A DNA stretch of 64,000 nt from Citreicoccus inhibens (GTDB taxonomy: Bacteria > Myxococcota > Myxococcia > Myxococcales > Myxococcaceae), in contig NZ_JAHNZT010000029.1 in NCBI RefSeq assembly GCF_019039035.1, positions 48,450-112,449 on the forward strand, given 5' to 3'. A model generated the notes under the pieces. The model had not been told where the DNA came from and made no database searches. It saw nothing but the letters and a program-made list of their open reading frames with translations. A program made the position numbers and the translations under genes. The stretch's first letter is position 1, and every line of letters begins with the position of its first letter. Below, piece after piece: positions 34,542-42,574 of this stretch.

Positions 34542-35300
34542 TCAGTGCTCGATGCCGCCCGTCACCTGCGCGAGGGCAAGCATCACCAGCAACCCCGCTG
34601 CCAATGCAACCAGGTTGCGTCCAGGCTTGTCGCGGCCATGGCGGTTGACATGCGGCAGCAGGTCCGACACCGCGATGTAGAGGAACGTGCCCGCGGAGAA
34701 CGCGAGCGCGCGCGGCGCGAGTGACTGGAACTTCAGGACCGCGTCGAAGCCGAAGTACACGGCCGCGCCCACCGGCACCATGAGCCCGTACATCACCGCG
34801 TACAGGAGGATGGGGCCGCGCTTCTTGCCCTCCGACTGGAGGATGGAAGCGAGCGACAGCGACGAGGGAATCTTGTGCGCGGTGATGGCGATGAGCGCCA
34901 TCATCCCCACGCCCTCCTTCACCGCCGAGCCCAGCGCGATGCCGTCGAACAGCGTGTGCGTGGAGAGCCCGAGGAACGCGGTGAGGCCCAGGGCATGACC
35001 GTGGACATGCTCGGTGCAGTCGGGCGGCTCCTCGCAGGCGTGCGCCACGAGGTAGCGCTCCAACACGAGCACGAAGACGAACCCCGCCGGCACCATGGCG
35101 AAGGCCCACCAACCGCCCCCGTGGTACGCCTCCGGGAGCATGTGGAAGAAGGCGGCCCCGAACATGACGCCCGCCGCGAAGGCCAGGAACGTCACCAGCC
35201 GGGTGGGCCGCTCGTTGAAGATGACCACCGTCGCGCCGGCAAGCGAGCCGCACACGATGATGCAGGAATAGAGGACCACCACGGCAACGACCGACGACAT
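34542..35300 (-). CDS. ZIP family metal transporter
   Basis: 252-residue inner-membrane protein, probably moving Zn2+ or other divalent metal into the cytosol. Eight hydrophobic segments. The metal-site helices are visible as STHTLFDGIALG (helix IV) and ITAHKIPSSLSLASIL (helix V). A His/Cys/Glu-rich loop (HACEEPPDCTEHVHGHALG) between helices III and IV could bind metal. Metal specificity cannot be read. The ATG at 35300 is the natural start (MSSVVAVVVLYSCII). Confidence 0.92.
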   Translation of the reverse strand: MSSVVAVVVLYSCIIVCGSLAGATVVIFNERPTRLVTFLAFAAGVMFGAAFFHMLPEAYHGGGWWAFAMVPAGFVFVLVLERYLVAHACEEPPDCTEHVHGHALGLTAFLGLSTHTLFDGIALGSAVKEGVGMMALIAITAHKIPSSLSLASILQSEGKKRGPILLYAVMYGLMVPVGAAVYFGFDAVLKFQSLAPRALAFSAGTFLYIAVSDLLPHVNRHGRDKPGRNLVALAAGLLVMLALAQVTGGIEH

Positions 35301-35331
35301 GGGGCGCGCACCCTACTCCAAAATCCCGGAC

Positions 35332-36585
35332 TCAGTAGCGGCGCACGACCACCAACCCCACGCGGCCCGGGCTGACCTCCACCTCGTGGGTGGTCACCCG
35401 CCCTCCGGAGGAGACCTCGACCGTGTGCTTGCCAGCGGGGACTCGGAAGCGCGCCACCTGGAACTCGGCCGGGAGGGACAACCAGGAGCGCAGGTCCGGC
35501 GCGTTGCCCGCGTTGAGCAGGAGGAACGCCAGGATCCCCACTTCCTTGCTCTTGGTCAGCGCCCCGACCCCCGCGGCCAGCCCCGCCTTCACCATGGCCC
35601 CGGCCAGCTGCTTCGCCAGCATCCGGCCAATGCGGTCATTGAGGTGCACCTTGGCCACATCCGCCAGGGACGTCACCGCCACGGCCCGCGCGGACTGCTC
35701 CGCCAGTCGGACCTGGATGCGCGGCGCCCGCCCTCGGTCCCGGTACACGGGGACCTCGATGAGGTCGCCCGAGGTACCGTAGTCGCGTGACGTGGAGGTC
35801 TTCTCCGGGGCCAGCCCCGCTTCCACCACCACCACCACCTGGGCCTCGCCCGGCGCCATGGGGGGATGGACGACGTTGGGGTACTTCGCGGTCAGCTCCG
35901 CGTAGGCGTCATCGCGCCCGGTCTTCTTCGCCAGCCGAAGCAGCGGCTCCACGAGCGTGTCCAGCCGGGGCTGCAACTCGAGCGCCTTGGCGTAGTCGAT
36001 GTAAGCCGCGTCCCAGTCGTGCTGGTCCTCCCAGAGCACGCCGCCGAGGTAGCGCGCGATGGCGAGCTGCTCGTAGGGCTTCTTCTCATCGACAATCATC
36101 TTCTCCAGGCGCTCGTTGACCCGCCGCACCTCCACGAGCGCGTCCTCATCCCGGCCCAGCTCCGCGTAGTTCAGGGCCTGGAGGACGGAGATCATCAGCT
36201 TCTCGAAGTCCTCACCGGAGTAGGCGCGCTGACGCTCGTTGCTCACGAGCGTCATGGCCTCCTCGCGCACGGACACCGCATCCAGCTCACCGCTCAGCCG
36301 GTCCGCCTCCGTCAGCGTGGCGATGCTGTCCGCCCACCGTCCGGACGCGTGCTGCACCATGCCCTTGTCGAGCAGGAGCAGCAGGCGGTCCTGCGGCGGT
36401 GCTTGCTGCGCCTCGGTCTCCAGCGCGGTGAGCGCCCGGGCATAGTCCTCGGACTGGTACGCCACCCGCGAGACCTGCGTGCGCGCGACGTAGTCCGTGG
36501 CACAGCCGCTCAGGAGCAGGAGGCTCGCGAACACGAGCGCCCCCCGCCCCAGCGGGCGCCGGCGACTCCAGGACAGTGAGTCCAT
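35332..36585 (-). CDS. COG3014-like TPR lipoprotein
   Basis: 417-residue probable lipoprotein: signal with lipobox LLSGC (cysteine about 28), then helical repeats (about 35-230; DYARALTALETEAQQAP, LEVRR-type segments, WDAAYIDYAKALELQPRLDTLVEPLLRL) and a C-terminal beta-rich domain (about 285-417) ending RVGLVVVRRY. In other proteobacteria a lipoprotein of this type (COG3014) lies next to LpoB, and here the preceding gene is LpoB-like, 17 bases away. It probably helps control a class A penicillin-binding protein or assemble an outer-membrane complex; the function is inferred from context. Confidence 0.77.
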   Translation of the reverse strand: MDSLSWSRRRPLGRGALVFASLLLLSGCATDYVARTQVSRVAYQSEDYARALTALETEAQQAPPQDRLLLLLDKGMVQHASGRWADSIATLTEADRLSGELDAVSVREEAMTLVSNERQRAYSGEDFEKLMISVLQALNYAELGRDEDALVEVRRVNERLEKMIVDEKKPYEQLAIARYLGGVLWEDQHDWDAAYIDYAKALELQPRLDTLVEPLLRLAKKTGRDDAYAELTAKYPNVVHPPMAPGEAQVVVVVEAGLAPEKTSTSRDYGTSGDLIEVPVYRDRGRAPRIQVRLAEQSARAVAVTSLADVAKVHLNDRIGRMLAKQLAGAMVKAGLAAGVGALTKSKEVGILAFLLLNAGNAPDLRSWLSLPAEFQVARFRVPAGKHTVEVSSGGRVTTHEVEVSPGRVGLVVVRRY

Positions 36586-36602
36586 CGACGTGGTGGCCGG
36601 GA

Positions 36603-37214
36603 CTACCAGCTCACCCCCCGCTTCTCGAACTTCTTGCGGATCTGCTTCTCGTCCGTCCAGGCGAGGGTGCCGGTGTGCACGTCGTTCAGCTTCGCCGTCA
36701 TCTTGTAATAGACGAGCTTGTCACGGCCGACCTCCTGGACGATGGAGGCCAGGTCGCCCGTCATCAGGAAGTCCACGGACGCCTGATGGCCCGGGCCCTT
36801 CGCCGCGTTCGGGTCGACATAGCCGGACTGCTGGTACTCGTACTCCTCGGCGATGTCCTGGCGGGCCTGCTGATCCACGATGGCGAAGCGCCCCGTCTGC
36901 GCCAGCGCCGTCTGGATCTTGTCGCCCAGCGACCGCATGTCGATGTGCTCGCTGGTGCTGTTCTTCAGCTTGCCCACCAGCACGATGGGGAGCACCTGAC
37001 CGGGGGCGGGCGGCTGGACGAAGCGCGGCGAGTTGGCCAGGGACTCGGCCATCTTCTTCGCGATGAGCTGCAGGTCGTTCTCGTTGAAGCGATCCGACAG
37101 CATCTCGATGGTGTTGGGGTCCTCGTAGGTTCCACGCGTGAAGGCGCGCGGGCCGGCATAGCAGCCAGTCAGCGAGGCGGCGACGAGGGCGGACAACAGC
37201 AGGCGGGTGTTCAT
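36603..37214 (-). CDS. lpoB: LpoB-like penicillin-binding protein activator lipoprotein
   Basis: 203-residue outer-membrane lipoprotein: signal LLSALVAASLTGC (cysteine about 18), then the LpoB core (LVGKLKNSTSEHIDMRSLGDKIQTALAQTGRFAIVDQQARQDI, and FLMTGDLASIVQEVGRDKLVYYKMTAKLNDVHTGTLAWTDEKQIRKKF). LpoB activates class A PBPs for septal peptidoglycan synthesis. An AGGAG site lies ten bases before ATG 37214 and four before the in-frame GTG 37220, so the exact start is open. Preceded by an exported protein gene and followed by a COG3014-like gene. Confidence 0.87.
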   Translation of the reverse strand: MNTRLLLSALVAASLTGCYAGPRAFTRGTYEDPNTIEMLSDRFNENDLQLIAKKMAESLANSPRFVQPPAPGQVLPIVLVGKLKNSTSEHIDMRSLGDKIQTALAQTGRFAIVDQQARQDIAEEYEYQQSGYVDPNAAKGPGHQASVDFLMTGDLASIVQEVGRDKLVYYKMTAKLNDVHTGTLAWTDEKQIRKKFEKRGVSW

Positions 37215-37227
37215 GGGCACATGACTC

Positions 37228-38058
37228 CTAGTTCCATTCGCATTCGAAACGGCTGCCCTCGAAGTTCCACTTGAACGAGAGCACCGCGTCGCGGCGGTAG
37301 CCGGCCGTCAGCCGGCAGAGGCTCTGCAACGAGCCCCGCGGATAGTCGAAGGTGTACGTCTGGGACTTCGCGCGCTCGGCCGGGGTGAGCTGGGACGGAT
37401 GGGTGAGCGTGGGATTGGCGCTGGCGGCCACCATCACCCGGTGCGGACCATACGTCTTGAGCGGCACGTTGCCCGCGAGCTGGATGCGGCGCACGGTGTG
37501 CGCGATGAGGATGTCGCTGCGGTCCACCATCGTCTCGTGCGAGTTCTGCCGCTGAAGCAGCTCCGGAAGGTTGGCGGTGAACACGCGGGTGAGGTCCCCG
37601 TCATCCACGAAGAAGTAGAGGAACGCCTCGCGCGCGGTGCGCCCCTCGCCGGTGAAGTCGAGGGTGACCAGCAGATCGAGCGCCCGGTTGGGCGGCAGCG
37701 AGTGCAGCGACACCGCGGCCAGCACGTTCTTGTCCACGCCCGCCTTCTTCAAGCGGATGAGGCCGTCCGCGCTCGCGTCGCAGGCGCAGCGGCGCTCTTC
37801 AATCATCTTCACGAGCTGGGCAGGCTCGAAGCCCGCCTGGGACAGCTTCGTCAGCTCCTCGTCCGAGAGGGGCAGCTGTTCCGAGCGCTCATAGAGGCGC
37901 GGGAGCTGGTTCGGGTCCCACTGGATGATGTTGTAGGTCTGCACATCCCCGGTGGGGAATGGCAGGGCCGGCTGCGGGCCTCCCCGCGCGGCGGGAGTGG
38001 CACGGGGAGCCTGACCGGCGGCCAGCGCGAGGGTGGCGGCGAGGAGGTGGGCGATCAT
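37228..38058 (-). CDS. exported protein of unknown function in the lpoB operon
   Basis: 276-residue protein with a short signal peptide (AHLLAATLALAAGQA). A helical segment (EELTKLSQAGFEPAQLVKMIEERRCACDASADGLIRLKKAGVDKNVLAAVSLH) looks like a tandem helix-turn repeat, followed by a beta-rich C-terminal domain with a paired cysteine (C near 253 and C near 274). Function not recognised. It sits between the beta-barrel gene (four-base gap) and lpoB (13 bases), so it is probably part of the same envelope assembly. Confidence 0.82.
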   Translation of the reverse strand: MIAHLLAATLALAAGQAPRATPAARGGPQPALPFPTGDVQTYNIIQWDPNQLPRLYERSEQLPLSDEELTKLSQAGFEPAQLVKMIEERRCACDASADGLIRLKKAGVDKNVLAAVSLHSLPPNRALDLLVTLDFTGEGRTAREAFLYFFVDDGDLTRVFTANLPELLQRQNSHETMVDRSDILIAHTVRRIQLAGNVPLKTYGPHRVMVAASANPTLTHPSQLTPAERAKSQTYTFDYPRGSLQSLCRLTAGYRRDAVLSFKWNFEGSRFECEWN

Positions 38059-38062
38059 GGCG

Positions 38063-38626
38063 TTAGAACCGGTATCCGACGTTCATGTACAGCCGGTGGG
38101 TCACTCCGTCGCCGCCGATGGGGATGTCCGGGGAGTAGTGCAACCCGAGCACGATGCGTTCCGAGTCTCCGAGGAGGAACTCGGCGCCCACCTGGGGAGA
38201 GATGCCGAAGCGCAGGCCGTCTCCCTTGGGGCTCACGATGGCGCCCGCCTTGAGGCCCGCCGTGAAGGTCAGCGGCCACCCCCAGGTGCGGAAGGTGGGG
38301 CCGATCATCCCGATGAAGCGACCGCCGTCGAAGACATAGGCCGCGCTCGCATCGAGCTGGTACCAGTCATCGCCCCAGAGCGACAGGGTGGCGCCGACGA
38401 AGAGCGGCGGCCCCTCGGGAGCGCCACGGGGGGGCTTCACCGAGTTGATGGCCGCGCCCCAGTCCAGTTGGAGGGACAGGCCCCGGCGGTTGTCACCGTA
38501 TCCGCCCTTGCCGTACTCGGACTCCTCGGGCCCGTCAGTCCGGCCGCGGGACTGGGCCCCGGCGGTCAGTGGCACGGCGGCGGCCAGCAGCGCGAGGGCT
38601 CCGCACAACCTGGCATGACGCTTCAT
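38063..38626 (-). CDS. probable outer-membrane beta-barrel protein
   Basis: 187-residue exported protein: signal peptide (LCGALALLAAAVPLTAGA), then alternating hydrophobic/polar strands (LSLQLDWGAAINS, PLFVGATLSLWGDDWYQLDASAAYVF, LTFTAGLKAGAIVS, RFGISPQVGAEFLL, RIVLGLHYSPDIP) ending in an aromatic C-terminus (LYMNVGYRF), the usual signature for outer-membrane assembly. The ATG at 38626 has GGGAG eight bases upstream; an open frame to 38698 is less likely. First gene of the presumed lpoB operon. Confidence 0.82.
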   Translation of the reverse strand: MKRHARLCGALALLAAAVPLTAGAQSRGRTDGPEESEYGKGGYGDNRRGLSLQLDWGAAINSVKPPRGAPEGPPLFVGATLSLWGDDWYQLDASAAYVFDGGRFIGMIGPTFRTWGWPLTFTAGLKAGAIVSPKGDGLRFGISPQVGAEFLLGDSERIVLGLHYSPDIPIGGDGVTHRLYMNVGYRF

Positions 38627-38697
38627 CTCTTGGACTCCCGAAGCAGTGGGTGCGACTTCACGGCGCGCGTGGACGGCGCGGCACGGCGGGATATTCA

Positions 38698-38729
38698 ACG
38701 CGCCGCGAACAAGGGCGCAAGCGGCGCGT
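38698..38729 (-). terminator. hairpin after the MscS gene
   Basis: ACGCGCCGC (38698-38706) is perfectly complementary to GCGGCGCGT (38721-38729) with a 14-base loop, starting 13 bases downstream of the channel gene stop. On the minus strand it is followed by TGAATAT. Confidence 0.5.
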
Positions 38730-38741
38730 GCGCGCGCCCCG

Positions 38742-40370
38742 TCAGTCCCGAGGTCCCGCCAATGGGGGAACTGGCGCCGGGTCGGGAAGCGACGGGGCGG
38801 GCCGGGTCTCGGTACGGAGGGTAGGCAGCCACTGGGGCCGCGCGCGCAGGAAGACCACCAGCCGCTCGCGGACCAGGAAGCGCAGCTCGCTCACCCGGTC
38901 CGGGTTGGCCGCGCTCACCAGCGCCCGGAGGGTCAGCGTCTTGTCCTGCACGTCCAGCACCACGAGCGTCTGCACGCGGCCGTCCCACGCATGCCGCGCC
39001 TCGTTCTCCAGGATGCGCCGCAGCTCCACCCGCAGCGCATCAATGTCCGCGAAATAATCCACCTGGAGCGTGACGACGCCCAGCAACTCGGGGGTCGACT
39101 TGCTCCAGTTCTGGAAGGGCTTGTCGAGGAACTGGGTGATGGGGATGACCATGCGCCGTTGGTCCCAGATGCGGAGCACGACGTAGGTCAGCGTGATTTC
39201 CTCCACCGTGCCGAACTCTCCCTCGATGACGACCTGGTCCCCGATGCGGATGGGCTGGGTGATGGACAGCTGGATGCCGGCCAGCAGCGTGGAGATGGAC
39301 TTCTGCGCCGCCAGACCGATGACGAGGCCGGCGATTCCGGCGGAGGCCAGGAGGGACACGCCGACGTTTCGCACCACCTCGAACTGCATCAGCAAGAGCG
39401 CCGCGCCGACCACGTAGGTGGCGACCTCGAAGACCCGGCGCAGCACGGCCAGTTGCGTGCGCAGCGAGCGGGCCCGCCCCACGTCGCCCGTCTCCGACGT
39501 CACGCGGCCCTGGACGAAGGCCTCGGACACGCGCAGGAAGCGCAGGATGAACCACGCGACCGCGATGATGACGAGCGAGTAGCTCACCCGGTCGCACAGC
39601 AGTTGGACCGGGCGCGGGAGCAAGAGGAAGGACGAGCCCGCCGCCAGCAGGCCCGCGAAGAACGGCAGTCGCAGCGGCCCTTGGCCCGCGGCCACCAGTT
39701 CGTCGTCCCATTCGATGCGCGTCCAGCGCGCCACCCGCAGCCCGAGCGCGAGCATCAAGCGCTCCAGCACCAGCGACAGGGCCAGGCCACCCAGCACCGT
39801 CACCACCAACCCCAACCACTGCCAGGGCTCGAGCCCCAGCCACGTGCCCTCGAAGAACAGCGGCGGCAAGGTCTCGGCGAACAGCGGGCCGTATTCATCG
39901 AACAGCTCGTCCACGGTCTTCATCGTGGATTCACTGAACACCCAGACGGGCCCGGCATCCGACGCAACGCGCTGCAGGCGGATGGGAACGGTGGCGCCCT
40001 TCAACGGGAGCGCCCCCAGCGAATCGAAGCGGGGGTCCGCGGGGTCCCCTTCCGGCGCCTTGGACAGGTTGGACAGGTCCACCGGCAGCTTGCGGTCCAG
40101 GACGAACTTCAGACGGCGGGCGAGTTGGAAGCCGCGCGTGGATTGCTCGGCCCGAGGCAGGTAGTCGAGGTCCAGGTAGAAGGCGGCCCGGGCGTAGTCG
40201 CCCCGGTGCGCGGCCTCCAGGAAGCCTCGCACGGCGTCATGCGGGTTCTGCCGCTCGACGCCGATGGGCACGGCCCCCAGGCCGGCATCGAGCGCCCCAG
40301 CGGGCCAGGCCCACGCCAAGGTCCACGCGACAAGGAGGGCCGCCAGGCCCCTGCGGGAACGGTGCGTCAT
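38742..40370 (-). CDS. MscS-type mechanosensitive channel
   Basis: 542-residue inner-membrane protein: signal or first helix (LAALLVAWTLAWAWPAGA), a periplasmic domain of about 130 residues, several helices, then the MscS core: pore helix NVGVSLLASAGIAGLVIGLAAQKSISTLLAGIQLSITQPIRIGDQVVI (about 345-390), beta domain EGEFGTVEEITLTYVVLRIWDQRRMVIP and a C-terminal alpha/beta domain. Longer than E. coli MscS (286), like YnaI/YbiO-type channels. It should open on hypo-osmotic tension. AAGGA lies before ATG 40370. The Pro-rich tail is not conserved. Confidence 0.93.
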   Translation of the reverse strand: MTHRSRRGLAALLVAWTLAWAWPAGALDAGLGAVPIGVERQNPHDAVRGFLEAAHRGDYARAAFYLDLDYLPRAEQSTRGFQLARRLKFVLDRKLPVDLSNLSKAPEGDPADPRFDSLGALPLKGATVPIRLQRVASDAGPVWVFSESTMKTVDELFDEYGPLFAETLPPLFFEGTWLGLEPWQWLGLVVTVLGGLALSLVLERLMLALGLRVARWTRIEWDDELVAAGQGPLRLPFFAGLLAAGSSFLLLPRPVQLLCDRVSYSLVIIAVAWFILRFLRVSEAFVQGRVTSETGDVGRARSLRTQLAVLRRVFEVATYVVGAALLLMQFEVVRNVGVSLLASAGIAGLVIGLAAQKSISTLLAGIQLSITQPIRIGDQVVIEGEFGTVEEITLTYVVLRIWDQRRMVIPITQFLDKPFQNWSKSTPELLGVVTLQVDYFADIDALRVELRRILENEARHAWDGRVQTLVVLDVQDKTLTLRALVSAANPDRVSELRFLVRERLVVFLRARPQWLPTLRTETRPAPSLPDPAPVPPLAGPRD

Positions 40371-40452
40371 GACGAACTTCCTTACTCCTTTTCACCTGTC
40401 TTGCCTGTCAAAGATGGCGCTGCTCCCACCAGGGGCGGACGGGCGGACGGGA

Positions 40453-40483
40453 AAGACATTGGTGCACCGGGTTTCGGTAGGCT
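40453..40483 (+). promoter_or_regulatory. candidate promoter of the receiver/tetraheme operon
   Basis: AAGACA (40453-40458), a 19-base spacer and TAGGCT (40478-40483), followed by a leader of about 20 bases. The TAGGCT box matches those at 27145-27150 and 50096-50101; the -35 is weak. Confidence 0.35.
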
Positions 40484-40509
40484 AGAACCCGAGGGCAAGG
40501 AAGGGTGCC

Positions 40510-40893
40510 GTGTCCGAGAAGCGAAGAATCCTCCTGATTGACGACAGCGAGATCACCCTCGCGATGGAGAAGGCCGTCCTCGAGGCGCGGGGCTACGAGG
40601 TCGTCGCCACGTCGACCCTGATGGAGTTCGAGAAGACGCTGCAGAGCTGGCGCCCGGACCTCATCCTCACGGACATCCACATGCCCGAGGCCAAGGGCAC
40701 GGACATCTGCCGCACCCTCAAGAACGAATACGGCACGCAGGACATCCCCATCGTCCTGTTCTCCAGCCTCCCCGATGATGAGCTGTCCAAGCTGGCCGAG
40801 CAGGTCGGCGCGGATGGCTCGCTCTCCAAGGTGAACGGCCTGGAGGCGATGGGCGAGAAGATCGACGAGTTGGTGCAGAGCATCCTCTGGTGA
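40510..40893 (+). CDS. single-domain response regulator
   Basis: 127-residue receiver. Acidic pair DD (LLIDDSE), phospho-acceptor Asp in LILTDIHMPEAKG, the hydroxyl residue is Ser rather than Thr (LFSSLPDDE), and the Lys is in SLSKVNG rather than the usual KPF. GTG start with AAGGAAGG eight bases upstream. The stop overlaps the ATG of the tetraheme gene (TGATG). No kinase gene next to it; the non-canonical switch region suggests an atypical output partner. Confidence 0.92.
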   Translation: MSEKRRILLIDDSEITLAMEKAVLEARGYEVVATSTLMEFEKTLQSWRPDLILTDIHMPEAKGTDICRTLKNEYGTQDIPIVLFSSLPDDELSKLAEQVGADGSLSKVNGLEAMGEKIDELVQSILW

Positions 40894-42452
40894 TGCGCGC
40901 CTCGGTCCTCGCGGCGCTGCTGCTCGCGGTCCTCCCGGCCTGCATGCGCAAGGAGCCGAGGCCCGCCGAGACCGAACCCAAGACCGCCGCTCCCGCCCAC
41001 GACTCGACCGGGGCCATCCTGTTCCTGTCCGCGGACATGCGGGGCTATCTGGGTCCCTGCGGATGCAGTGAGAACATGCGCGGCGGTATCGGTCGCGCGG
41101 CCCAGCAGATTCTGGATGCGCGCGCGGGCTCCCTCCCGGTCCTCTACGTGGACGGCGGCGACAGCCTCTTCGGCGAGTCCACGTTCCCGCCGGGCCAGGT
41201 GCCCCAGGAAGAGCGCAAGGCCCGCGCGCTGGCGGAGGCCATGAAGCTGATGGGCCTGTCCGTGCGCGCGGTGGGCGAGCTGGATGACGCGCGCGGCGCG
41301 GCCTTCCGTCAGTCGCTGCACCTGCCCGAGCTGCCGGCCGGACAGGTGAAGTTGCTCGACGCGGGGGCTCGCAAGGTCGGCGTGGTGTCCGCGACCTCCG
41401 GTGAGCAATTGGTCGCTTTGAGCACGCGCGCCCGTGGCGAGGGGGCGGACTTCGTGGTGGGCCTGCTGCACACGACCGTGGAGGTCGCCCAGGCCGCGGC
41501 GGAGCTGCCCGGACTCGCGGCGAACGTGGTCGTGGCCACGCACACCGCCTCGGAGTTCAGCGGCGAGGAGAACAAGCGCGTGCGCGCCGCCGTGCCCGTC
41601 GTGGCGCTCCAGAGCAAGGGCCGCTCGTTGCTGCGCATCGACCTCACGTATTCGCCCACGCGCGGGCCCTTCTCCCCCCTGCGCGCACAGGACGACACGG
41701 ACCGCGAGGTGTCCGCGCTGGAGCAGCGCATGGCGCTCCTGGACAAGGACATCAACCTGCCGGGCGTGGACCCGCGCTTGAAAGCACTCAAGCAGGGCAA
41801 GCGCGATGAATTGGCTCAGCGCAAGCAAGCCCTGCTCACCGCGCCTCCCATTCCCACCAACGAGGGCAACGGCTTCACGCTGCGCTTCCTCCCGTTGGAT
41901 CCCAGCCTTCCCACCGCGCCAGCCGCGCAGGCGCTGGTGACGTCCTACGACTCGGACGTGGGGAAGATGAACCTGGCCTGGGCGAAGGAGCACGGCGAGG
42001 AGTGCCCCGCACCGCAGCAGGGTCAGGCCGCGTTCGTGGGTACCCAGACGTGCCGCGAGTGCCACGCCGAGGCGTACGCCGTCTGGGAGAAGACCCTCCA
42101 CAGCCACGCGTGGGGGACGCTGGAGCAGGCGGGCAAGCAGTACCACCTCAATTGCGTGGGCTGTCACGTCACGGGCTGGCAGCGTCCAGGCGGCGTGTGC
42201 CGGCTCGACAAAGTGATGGGCCGCGAGAACGTGGGCTGCGAGAGCTGCCACGGCCCAGGCTCGCTGCACGTGGAGAATCCGGGGCCCACCACCATCGTGG
42301 CCACGCCGGGGCGCGAGGCGTGCCTGACCTGCCACAACCCCGAGAACTCGCCTCACTTCGACTTCGCGACCTACCTGCCGCGCATCCTCGGCCCGGGGCA
42401 CGGGAAGCCGCTGGACGTCGGCCAGCCAGCGAAGCGCCCGTCCACGCCCTGA
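40893..42452 (+). CDS. tetraheme c-type cytochrome lipoprotein with UshA-like N-terminal domain
   Basis: 519-residue lipoprotein (lipobox LPAC, cysteine about 17). The N-terminal about 330 residues resemble the metallophosphoesterase half of UshA-type proteins (LGPCGCSENMRGGIGRAAQQI, VLYVDGGDSLFG), but the usual DLH metal motif reads ADMRG, so catalysis is doubtful. The C-terminal about 140 residues carry four CxxCH heme motifs: CRECH (about 386), CVGCH (about 422), CESCH (about 449) and CLTCH (about 479), as in cytochrome c554-type proteins. Electron transfer in the periplasm or at the outer membrane is inferred. Coupled to the receiver by a TGATG overlap. Confidence 0.9.
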   Translation: MRASVLAALLLAVLPACMRKEPRPAETEPKTAAPAHDSTGAILFLSADMRGYLGPCGCSENMRGGIGRAAQQILDARAGSLPVLYVDGGDSLFGESTFPPGQVPQEERKARALAEAMKLMGLSVRAVGELDDARGAAFRQSLHLPELPAGQVKLLDAGARKVGVVSATSGEQLVALSTRARGEGADFVVGLLHTTVEVAQAAAELPGLAANVVVATHTASEFSGEENKRVRAAVPVVALQSKGRSLLRIDLTYSPTRGPFSPLRAQDDTDREVSALEQRMALLDKDINLPGVDPRLKALKQGKRDELAQRKQALLTAPPIPTNEGNGFTLRFLPLDPSLPTAPAAQALVTSYDSDVGKMNLAWAKEHGEECPAPQQGQAAFVGTQTCRECHAEAYAVWEKTLHSHAWGTLEQAGKQYHLNCVGCHVTGWQRPGGVCRLDKVMGRENVGCESCHGPGSLHVENPGPTTIVATPGREACLTCHNPENSPHFDFATYLPRILGPGHGKPLDVGQPAKRPSTP

Positions 42453-42504
42453 CGCCTGCGCACACGGAGCGTCCGCACCTCGGGCATACCCGGCGACTCG
42501 TAGT

Positions 42505-42532
42505 TTGACTGTCAAGAAAAAGCGCGAATACT
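42505..42532 (+). promoter_or_regulatory. candidate sigma-70 promoter of the MltD-like gene
   Basis: TTGACT (42505-42510), a 16-base A-rich spacer and AATACT (42527-42532), within a short AT-rich island. The leader would be about 36 bases. The best-looking sigma-70-type site in the window. Confidence 0.5.
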
Positions 42533-42574
42533 GCGGCCTTCGCCTGCTTCTAGGCCCTTATTCTCAGCGCTCTC

